The translations under genes and the position numbers were made by a program. The notes below the pieces were generated by a model that saw nothing but the letters and a program-made list of their open reading frames with translations, was not told the origin of the DNA and made no database searches. A DNA stretch of 64,000 nt from Emergomyces orientalis (Eukaryota > Ascomycota > Eurotiomycetes > Onygenales > Ajellomycetaceae), in contig MOWL01000088.1 in the NCBI GenBank assembly GCA_002110485.1, forward strand, positions 1,612,001 to 1,676,000, written 5' to 3'. Below, in pieces: positions 56,602 through 64,000 of the stretch; the stretch's first letter is position 1, and the number at the start of each line of letters is the position of its first letter.

Positions 56602-59600
56602 ATGTTTACTACACAAAATAATAATAAAAAGAAGAAAAAAACTATCAAAAATGCTTCAAAAATAACTTTTATTCAAAACAATGTTGATAGAAATAAAGAT
56701 GCTATCTATTCATGCTTACAGATAGGCTTTGAAGAGCAAACTGACTTCATTCTATTACAAGAGCCAAATTTTGATATAGAACAACAATTTATAATTTCTC
56801 ATTCAAGCTATCACTGCTTTTTACCAGAGAAATCAGATGTAAAAGCAAGAGTTGTGATATATGCAAGAAAAAGATCAAGATTTCAATTCAATATAAAAAG
56901 TAATTATATATCTAATTCTGATATTCTAGTTGGAGATATTATAGATACAAGAAATCAATTTGACAGTATTCAATTGATAAATATTTATAATGAAAAATCA
57001 CTGAAGGTAAATGATAATTCATGGACAGTTGACAGAGAACTGCTGAATTTAAGTCCAGAAAAAAATGCTATTATATGTGGTGATTTCAATGCACATCATA
57101 TATGGTGGAATTCTGAATGTGATTATTCAATAAGATCAGAGAAAATAGTAGAGTGGGCTCTACAACATGAACTAGATATTATAAATGAAATTGATAGACA
57201 GACCTTCTTTAGAAACAACTTAATGAAGAAATCAATCATAGACTTAACCTTTCTATCAAAAAATTTGATTGAAAACAAGGTCTATAATTGGTTTATTAAT
57301 TCAGAAGAAACATCAGGATCTGCTCATGAAGTTATTCAATTTAATATTGAAATTGATGAAAAGGAAACATGTGAGAATCCTCTACTATCAAATCAATATA
57401 ATTTTGAAAAAGCTGAATGGTCTGAAATCAATAAGAGAATTGAAGATTTAAAATTTGAAAAAAAAGAAGAATTATCAAATTGGAATGAAAAGACAATAAT
57501 AACAGATATAATGCTAGAAAGTAGAACTAATATAATAACTGAAATTATATTAGAAAGCATTAAAAACTTTATACCAAAGAAAAAGCTCTCAGAATTCTCA
57601 AAACCTTGGTGGTCAGAAGAAATAACAGAAAAAAGAAAAAATCTAGCAAAAATAAAAAAAGAATGGAAAGAGAATATCATATCTTATGAAGAATATAAAA
57701 GAATAAGAAATGAATATTTCACATTAATTAAAAAAGCTAAAACTAGCTGCTGGAATAAATTTCTTGAGAATGCACAGGGAAAAGAAATATTTAAAGCTTT
57801 TAAATATACAAAGTCTAAATCTGTTGCAAAGCTTCCATCTCTAAAATATAAAATAGAAAATGAGGAATATATTGCTCATTCTTTTGAACAAAAATGTCAG
57901 GCTTTTATGAAAATTCTATTTCAAAAACCACCTCAATCTGAACAATATAGTTCAATATGTGAATATATTGAAGATTCAAGATGGGCTTGGCCAGATCTAT
58001 CTAGAAATGAATTTGAAACTGCTGTTTTTACAAGTTCTACAAAAACAGCTGCAGGACCTGATACTATAAATCATTTAATCATTCAAAAAGTCTTTCATTC
58101 TCTGAAAAATGAATTATTTGAATTATTCTCTCAACTAATGAAGAATGGGTATCACCCTGAATGCTGGAGACAAGCAACTGGTATAGTTCTTGCAAAACCA
58201 AATAGAAAAGCTACTATGCCAAAGTCTTATAGAATTATATCACTTTTGAATTGCTTGGGAAAAATTCTTGAAAAAATAATAGCAACAAGATTATCATATC
58301 TAGGCTCAATCACTGATTTATTATATAATGATCAAATGGGTGGCAGAAAACAGAATTCTGCAATAGATACAGTTTTGTCAATAATTCATGATATTCAAAT
58401 GGCAAAAAATGAAGGCTTAGTTACAACAGCTGCTTTTATTGATATAAAAGGTGCTTTTGATCATGTTTCAAAAAATAAGCTAATAATTATTCTTCAAGAG
58501 ATGAAACTACCAAAAGCATTAATAAAGTGGGTTATATGTTTTATGTCAAAAAGATATATTCAACTACTTTTTGACTCATTAAAGCAAGATATTACTGAAA
58601 TTGAAATAGGAGTTCCTCAGGGGTCTCCAGTCTCACCAATTCTATTTGCTATATATACAAAAAATCTATTCAAAGATAGAGAAATGGAGATAGTGAGATC
58701 TCCTAGCTATGTTGATGATATAGGTCTGATTTTCAGCTCAAGAACAATAAAAGAAAATTGTGAAAATATTGAAAAAGCTGCGCAAGAGATATTTAATAGA
58801 GGAGATTTAAACCTAATTCAATTTGATATGGAAAAAACTGAATTAATTCACTTTTTTCCAAAAAGATATGAAAAGGAAATAAGTTTAAATCTATTAAATC
58901 AAGAAATAAAGCCTAAATCAGTTGTAAGATGGCTAGGAATCTGGCTGGATTCAAAACTCAATTTTAAATCTCATATTCAAAAAAGAATGGCTCAAGCTGA
59001 AAGAGTTTTAAATAGTATAATACAACTTTCTAATACTGAAAGGGGTTTATCATTTCAAGCTATGAGACAGCTATACATTGCATGTATAGCATCTATTTCT
59101 GATTATGGTGTTCAGATATGGTGGAAGAACCAGAAACACTTCATAGATAAGTTTCAAAAATTGCAGAATACAGCTTTAAGAAGAATTCTGGGAGCTTTCA
59201 AAACCTCTCCATGTAGAGCTATGGAAATAGAAGCTTCTATATCACCTCCTGAAATAAGATTTGAGAAGATATGCAAGAATTATGCACTGAGAATCATGAA
59301 AATGCCAGATATTCATTCAATTAGAAAAAGAATATCTACATCTTATCCTCCAATTCAATCTGGAAATGACTTAGATTGGAATAGATATCTAGATTGGAAT
59401 GAAAGTCAAGAAAATCAAGAAAATGAGAGAAATAGAAAAAAAATCCCTTCTCAACTATATAGAGTATGCTCAATGATTAAAAATGAGTTCTCCTCATTAA
59501 ATATTGAAAAGATTGAACACAAAAAGCTATATTCATGGAAAGAAAAACTAGGCTCAATGATTTCAATTGAAATAAGCGCATTATCAAAACCAGAAGAAGC

Positions 59601-60549
59601 TGAGAATCATAGAAGAATAATAGAGAAAATTGATTTTAAAAAGTCAATTCTAATCTATTCAGATGGTTCAATGAATGAAAATAAAGGCCTAGGAGCTGGA
59701 ATAGCATATACAGAAGATAATTACAAATATACATCAGATTCATGGAATATTGGAAATGAATGTGAAGTATTTGATGCTGAATTATATGCTATTATGAAAG
59801 CTTTTAAACTGATAGAAATAAAAGCTTCAAAAAGAAAAGATATGAAAGAAGCATGGATTTTTTCAGATAGTCAAGCAGCTTTGAAAAGAATTCAAAAAAA
59901 TGAAATTCATAATGGTCAAATGAATATAGAAGTAATTCTAAAGATATGCAAAAGAATTCAATTAAAATATAAGACAAAGATATATCTGAGCTGGGTTCCT
60001 GCTCATATAAATATACATGGAAATGAGCTTGCTGATGAAGCAGCAAAGAAAGGAACAGAACTAAATATTGCAAGTTCAAAAATAGTTTCATGGTCTTTTA
60101 TTAAAAGAAAGATAAAAGAGAATTGCTTAGAAAAATGGCATAAAATATGGGAAAAACAAAGAAAAAGTCCTCACTATCTTAGATTTGAAACTAAACCTAA
60201 ATGGAAATCATGCTCTATTAAGTGCAAGAAGAAGCTTTTCTCCTCAATCATTCAATTGAAACTAGGTCATGGCTATTTCAAATCTTATTTGAAAAGAATA
60301 TCTGATATTGAAAGTGAAAATTGTGAATATTGTGACTCTCTTGAAGACCCAGAACATATCTTAATGAATTGCTTATTAAATCAAGAACTTAGAGCTGAAC
60401 TGAGATATAAATATAAGCTGAGAGAAATGAATATGAAACTACTATTTTCAACTGAAATAGGCAGTCAATATTTAATTGATTTTCTCAATGAAACTCAAAT
60501 AGCTACTAGAAATCAATTCTATTTCAAAGATGAAAATATAAATGAATGA
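56602..60549 (+). CDS. LINE ORF2: endonuclease, reverse transcriptase, RNase H
   Basis: The frame encodes 1315 aa from the ATG at 56602. Domains in order: an APE-type endonuclease (FIQNNVD, LLQEPNFD, ICGDFNAHHIWW), a reverse transcriptase (KTAAGPDTINHLII, SYRIISLLNCLGKILEKIIA, GAFDHVS, GVPQGSPVSPILFAIYT and the catalytic YVDDIGL near residue 702), an RNase H (YSDGSMNENKGLGAGIAY, EVFDAELYAIMKAF, FSDSQAAL, WVPAHINIHGNELADEAAKK) and a C-terminal Cys/His motif (CEYCDSLEDPEHILMNC). Catalytic residues of all three activities are present and no stop interrupts the frame, so this copy could be mobile or only recently inactivated. Confidence 0.92.
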   Translation: MFTTQNNNKKKKKTIKNASKITFIQNNVDRNKDAIYSCLQIGFEEQTDFILLQEPNFDIEQQFIISHSSYHCFLPEKSDVKARVVIYARKRSRFQFNIKSNYISNSDILVGDIIDTRNQFDSIQLINIYNEKSLKVNDNSWTVDRELLNLSPEKNAIICGDFNAHHIWWNSECDYSIRSEKIVEWALQHELDIINEIDRQTFFRNNLMKKSIIDLTFLSKNLIENKVYNWFINSEETSGSAHEVIQFNIEIDEKETCENPLLSNQYNFEKAEWSEINKRIEDLKFEKKEELSNWNEKTIITDIMLESRTNIITEIILESIKNFIPKKKLSEFSKPWWSEEITEKRKNLAKIKKEWKENIISYEEYKRIRNEYFTLIKKAKTSCWNKFLENAQGKEIFKAFKYTKSKSVAKLPSLKYKIENEEYIAHSFEQKCQAFMKILFQKPPQSEQYSSICEYIEDSRWAWPDLSRNEFETAVFTSSTKTAAGPDTINHLIIQKVFHSLKNELFELFSQLMKNGYHPECWRQATGIVLAKPNRKATMPKSYRIISLLNCLGKILEKIIATRLSYLGSITDLLYNDQMGGRKQNSAIDTVLSIIHDIQMAKNEGLVTTAAFIDIKGAFDHVSKNKLIIILQEMKLPKALIKWVICFMSKRYIQLLFDSLKQDITEIEIGVPQGSPVSPILFAIYTKNLFKDREMEIVRSPSYVDDIGLIFSSRTIKENCENIEKAAQEIFNRGDLNLIQFDMEKTELIHFFPKRYEKEISLNLLNQEIKPKSVVRWLGIWLDSKLNFKSHIQKRMAQAERVLNSIIQLSNTERGLSFQAMRQLYIACIASISDYGVQIWWKNQKHFIDKFQKLQNTALRRILGAFKTSPCRAMEIEASISPPEIRFEKICKNYALRIMKMPDIHSIRKRISTSYPPIQSGNDLDWNRYLDWNESQENQENERNRKKIPSQLYRVCSMIKNEFSSLNIEKIEHKKLYSWKEKLGSMISIEISALSKPEEAENHRRIIEKIDFKKSILIYSDGSMNENKGLGAGIAYTEDNYKYTSDSWNIGNECEVFDAELYAIMKAFKLIEIKASKRKDMKEAWIFSDSQAALKRIQKNEIHNGQMNIEVILKICKRIQLKYKTKIYLSWVPAHINIHGNELADEAAKKGTELNIASSKIVSWSFIKRKIKENCLEKWHKIWEKQRKSPHYLRFETKPKWKSCSIKCKKKLFSSIIQLKLGHGYFKSYLKRISDIESENCEYCDSLEDPEHILMNCLLNQELRAELRYKYKLREMNMKLLFSTEIGSQYLIDFLNETQIATRNQFYFKDENINE

Positions 60550-60770
60550 GAATCTGAAATATTCTTTATAAAAACTGCTAGATATTATATAATATCTCAC
60601 TATTTCTTTTGTGTTAGAGTCTGTCTTTTATTTCCTTTGTATTCATGTCATGAGTTATTTTGTCTATCATTAATTTATTTTCTTTGTAATCACTTGAAAA
60701 TTATATGAAAAAAAGAGAATATAAATAATCTTCAAAGATATTTATAAATAAATAAATAAAAAAAAGAAAA

Positions 60771-61150
60771 ATCAATTTGCTGACTATTCTGGGCTGGAAT
60801 TCAAGTATTGCAAGTGCTATTTGTTTGAAGAAAAAATGTATAGTAATTAGTGTTAAAGTTAGAAAAATCCTGAGACTCTTTGAGTCTCAGGTAGATATCA
60901 TAGTCTCTGACTGCATATATATCTATAATTGAAGAATAATAATAATAATAATTAAATTGTATCATCTTTTATTTTTGAATGTGTCTCTTATTCTGGGCTG
61001 GAATTACTGTAATGACAAGTGACAAGAAGTTACATGTATTTAGATATAGTTTACATGATAAATCCTAGTAATACTAGGTGGGCATCATAATCACTGATTG
61101 CATATGCCTTAATGGAAGAAAAAAAAAAAAAAAAAAAAAAAAAAGTATGA
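60771..61150. repeat. Short LINE 3' tails with A and AAT runs
   Basis: Two small pieces share ATTCTGGGCTGGAATT (about 60788 and 60992), a CTGA(C/T)TGCATAT segment and poly-A or (AAT)n ends, including a 27-base A run at about 61118-61144. They look like successive 3' ends of short LINE copies. Confidence 0.55.
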
Positions 61151-61199
61151 AAGAAATCAGTAATTAGATGATATAATATTTGAAGAGCATGCACTACGT

Positions 61200-61880
61200 C
61201 ATGAAGAGAACTGTTTGACAGACCCCCAGACATCAAGCAGCTAAAGTGACATGAGAGTCTGAGTAAGACTTGAAGCTCACTAATAGTTCAACTACACACA
61301 GGCAAGACAGGCCTGGCAGCATTTTTACATAGAAGAAAAGTGCCAGATTTTCCCACACCAGAGTGCCCATGTGGATATGAGCATGAAACTGTGCTTCATG
61401 TGATAGTGCACTGCACATGGTTCAGCACAGAGTGAGTGAAGTTGGAACACAAAGAAAGAGTGAATAAGAGATGACTGTTGAACACAGCAGAGAAACTGTA
61501 CAGATTGATTATATAATGATTGAAACAGAGTATTCTTGGACAGTTCACTCTGACCAAAGCTCTGAGTGAGAGGCAGGGCAGATGAAGACATGAAGAGTGA
61601 CAGACACTTTCAGTGAGAGATTTTCTATATTGAATATTCATTACTGAGAGTAGTTGTGAGTGATCTTGTCTTTCTTTTTAATGTAAGATATCTCTTTCTC
61701 TAAGAGCAGCTGTGACTGCTCTGCAGTATTTTGAAGATGTTAAAGAGTGAAATAGATCTGAAGATCAGGAGATTTTTAGTTCAGTGACAGATCATGTCTG
61801 TCACAGAGTTTTTCTTACTTTGTATATTAAACAGAGCCCCACATATCCTTGTGATTAAGTGGTGTAGAAATAATAATAAT
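61200..61880 (+). pseudogene. 5'-truncated fragment of a second LINE family
   Basis: The translation LIVQLHTGKTGLAAFLHRRK followed by VPDFPTPECPCGYEHETVLH matches the C-terminal zinc motif typical of fungal LINE ORF2 (QLRTGKIGLN.FL ... C.CG...ET..H...C). Stops interrupt the frame further on. It ends in (AAT)n at about 61868-61890. The sequence is distinct from the intact LINE. Confidence 0.65.
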
Positions 61881-61889
61881 AATAATAAT

Positions 61890-62805
61890 AATCATCGATA
61901 TTCAATATATTATTCCTGGAATGTATTATAAAATACGACTATTAACCAATCAAAATACCCAGCCACTCCATCCATCATTATGATAAATAAGTTGATCTTT
62001 TTGGGGTGATGTGTTATGGGGGGGGTGGTCGACACCATACAATTAACCAAACAACGCTGGCGGAGCATAATCTATGCATCGCGGAGCTATAAAAAATATG
62101 TAAATGTACCACACCACACTCGGACATCATTAAAAAAAAAAATTAAATAAATAAAAAGGACAATTGTTAGGAGACACATAAAAAGAAGCATTACAAAAGG
62201 GGCATAAAAGAACGCGAAGAGGAGAGAAATACAAGTAAGTACCCAAGAAAGAAAACAGTGTTGCAGAATGGGGTATAGATAAATAGTAAAATAATGATTC
62301 GCGCCTGTGTCAACGCCGTGGTTTTCATAAATGGAAGGGGGGTTTAGGGATGGTGATGCGTATATAGTCTTGTAAGGGGGAGAGGTGAGGGATGTTGACC
62401 AAATAGATGCATCCGACTGTTTGAGCTGGGCTCGGCTTTCTCGCTTCTTGTTCGTGCTAAGATTGCAGTGGATTTCGTTTATGGGATGAAGCGACGACGG
62501 AAGTTGGTGGGAGCCGGAGAAGGAGACAAGGAGTGAGCGCGGGTCGGACAAGTGCCGATATTGCCATTATGCTCAGATCGCCATGTATGCGACATTATAT
62601 CAACGGTTGGTGGGCATGCAGAATTCCCAAAGCTAGTCGTGTCTTGCCCATGCTCAGACAAGTAACCGTTCTCAGCCTCCGTACACTTTCGCTGCACACA
62701 GCTATCCGTCCAACAGCGTATATATAAAGTGTACACGCCGTACACTACACCCACCCGAACAACAAACAAACCAAAACCATCGAGTAGTAGAGTAAGCAGT
62801 AGATA
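61890..62805. other. Intergenic region and host gene 3' flank
   Basis: Composition returns to balanced. A TATATATAA element lies near 62720. Minus-strand frames (62087-62551) have no motif. No gene supported. Confidence 0.4.
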
Positions 62806-63888
62806 TCAACCTCCCACCCCGGCCCCTTCCTCTATTCCACCCAACCACCTTTCTACCCCACAAACCAGCTTCTCCCTCGACCGATCCTGCTCCTCTTCCA
62901 CCCGCCCCGCCGCCCTCGCACTCCGCCCCAACTCTAATAATTCATCATAATCGTCGCCGCCATCCGCGCCTAGCGGGTTTGGTTTGGAGACATCGCGCGC
63001 TCCCGACCGCCCGTCCAGCTCAGCTTGTAAAGTGGCAATGTTGAACTGGGTTAGTGGGGTATTGGATCTGGGTGGACTGCTGCGGAGGAAGGTTTTGAGG
63101 AATTTGCTTTCTTTGGGGATGGAAGGGCTGAGGGGGAGGCTTGGTTGGAGAGCTGGGGGGAGGAGGGGAGAAGAGGAGCGTGTTTGGTTTTGGGCTGGGT
63201 TTTCGTTGTTGCTGGTATTGGTATTGTTATTGTTATTGTTATTGTTATTGTTATTGTTATTGTCATTGTTATTATTATTATGGTTGGTATTATTGTTGTG
63301 AACTTTATCGGGATGGTTTGGGGATGTGGTGGTTGTATTCATTGTCTGCGAGGGTGGTATTTGGCCCTGTCGTCGCAGTTCCTTATCGGCGCTGGCAATG
63401 ATATCATTGCCGTTTGGAATATTTTGTATATTGTTTCTTTCGACGACATGCTTTGGTGATGGCGGATGGGACGATGTGGATAGAGGGGAAGGAGGCACTT
63501 TTCGAGAATGGGCGAGTAGTCGTTTTATCCGCCGGACGTATTCTGTTGGTTTCAGATTGATCGAGACTAGAGAGGTCGATGTTGGCGGGGAGAGCGGATT
63601 TGAGAGACGCGGGCCGGTGGTTGAGCCTTGTTGCGGCGGTGTGGAGGAGGAAGAATAGGGAGACGGGGAGGGGAAAGGTGATTGTGAGCGGCTCGAGGAT
63701 CTGGACTTGGATAGCTTTCCTAGCAGGCTGAGGATGGAGCTTTTGCGGCCCTTCTTGTTGTCCTTGCCTTTGTCAAATCCAGGTTGATTATTATTCCCTT
63801 TGGTTTTGTCTCTGGTGCTGGGGTTCAAGGAGCCATGTGTAGCGTAATGCCGCGGAGTTTTCGGTGAATTTGTGTATGTATTTTCCAT
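62806..63888 (-). CDS. Low-complexity Ser/Pro/Asn-rich protein (360 aa)
   Basis: The frame starts at the ATG at 63888. It opens MENTYTNSPKTPRHYATHGS, has a basic Ser-rich segment (KKGRKSSILSLLGKLSKSRS), a conserved-looking TEYVRRIKRLLAHSRK, a long Asn run and a C-terminal LGRSARAAGRVEEEQ part. The Asn run comes from an AAT/ACA microsatellite. It may be the host gene flanking the element. Function is not recognised. The 5' flank beyond 63889 shows no further exon in the window. Confidence 0.65.
   Translation of the reverse strand: MENTYTNSPKTPRHYATHGSLNPSTRDKTKGNNNQPGFDKGKDNKKGRKSSILSLLGKLSKSRSSSRSQSPFPSPSPYSSSSTPPQQGSTTGPRLSNPLSPPTSTSLVSINLKPTEYVRRIKRLLAHSRKVPPSPLSTSSHPPSPKHVVERNNIQNIPNGNDIIASADKELRRQGQIPPSQTMNTTTTSPNHPDKVHNNNTNHNNNNNDNNNNNNNNNNNNNTNTSNNENPAQNQTRSSSPLLPPALQPSLPLSPSIPKESKFLKTFLRSSPPRSNTPLTQFNIATLQAELDGRSGARDVSKPNPLGADGGDDYDELLELGRSARAAGRVEEEQDRSREKLVCGVERWLGGIEEGAGVGG
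63219..63292. repeat. ATT trinucleotide microsatellite inside a gene
   Basis: (TTATTG)n and ATT-rich repeats encode the Asn run of the minus-strand gene. They also create open frames in other phases, which I ignore. Confidence 0.85.
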
Positions 63889-64000
63889 GGCTTTGCTAGT
63901 TACCTGTGCCCCCGAGGTAGTTACCGTAATTTCTTCTGATTATTGTCTTGTCCGGTCTTGGATATCCTGTCCTCCAACGATGAGCTTCAGAGGGAGAGGA

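Larger units (their letters stand above)
54300..60770 (+). mobile_element. Tad1/I-like LINE with both ORFs open
   Basis: The element carries ORF1 (zinc knuckles) and ORF2 (endonuclease, reverse transcriptase, RNase H), both without internal stops despite very AT-rich codons. The 3' end is A-rich (AAATAAATAAATAAAAAAAA near 60755). Start is approximate; no target-site duplication was identified. RNase H after the reverse transcriptase places it in the I/Tad1 group. Confidence 0.85.

Noticed and set aside
63141..63658. Plus-strand frames with long Val/Ile or Tyr/Cys runs
   Set aside because: They are shadows of the Asn-coding microsatellite of the minus-strand gene.
1..64000. CRISPR arrays, tRNA and rRNA genes, and a second Starship captain
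   Set aside because: No regular spacer arrays, cloverleaf sequences or further DUF3435 motifs were recognised by eye; the 52-bp minisatellite has no unique spacers.

Overview
The window is nuclear DNA of a filamentous ascomycete. Genes carry many short introns (about 45-100 bp, GT-AG, with TACTAAC/CTAAC-like branch sites), and the proteins belong to fungal families: Zn2Cys6 and C2H2 regulators, DUF3723, DUF3435, fungal patatin and ferric-reductase families, and a Tad1/I-like LINE. A eurotiomycete is a reasonable guess, but the sequence alone does not fix the species. No tRNA, rRNA or CRISPR array was seen. Gene models were spliced by eye; most close in frame with conserved motifs intact.

The main result is a Starship, a giant fungal transposon moved by a tyrosine recombinase. 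A complete DUF3435 captain (745 aa, five exons, minus strand, 51969-49429) lies at the right end, about 0.5 kb from an abrupt junction at about 52494. Right of that junction the sequence becomes the 3' part of an AT-rich LINE. Captains sit at the 5' edge of Starships and are transcribed inward, so the element should run leftward from 52494. Left of the captain are the usual Starship companions, all with apparently intact reading frames: DUF3723 (44447-41949), a ferric-reductase-like protein (32222-33970) and a patatin-like phospholipase (27655-30915). Between them lie a RING protein, a pseudokinase, a PLAC8 protein, a MADS-like small protein and several small coiled-coil proteins. The far (3') edge was not found and may lie beyond base 1.

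Layout from left to right. 0-2.9 kb: mostly non-coding, with LINE remnants. 2.9-6 kb: a UCH-type deubiquitinase converging on an ankyrin protein. 6.7-16.4 kb: a membrane protein, degraded gene tails (BCS1-like, kinase), a Zn2Cys6 regulator, and a protein joining an integrase-type H2C2 zinc domain to two C2H2 fingers. 17-27 kb: lineage-specific genes (secreted, GPI-anchored, coiled-coil, F-box/ankyrin, 4-TM). 27.6-52.5 kb: the recognisable Starship part. 52.5-62 kb: LINE fragments around one copy with both ORFs open. 62.8-63.9 kb: a low-complexity Asn-rich host gene.

How the genes may work together is inference. The captain would integrate the element, and the remaining genes are cargo. Several cargo and near-cargo families (patatin, ankyrin, pseudokinase, deubiquitinase, RING) resemble fungal conflict and signalling repertoires.
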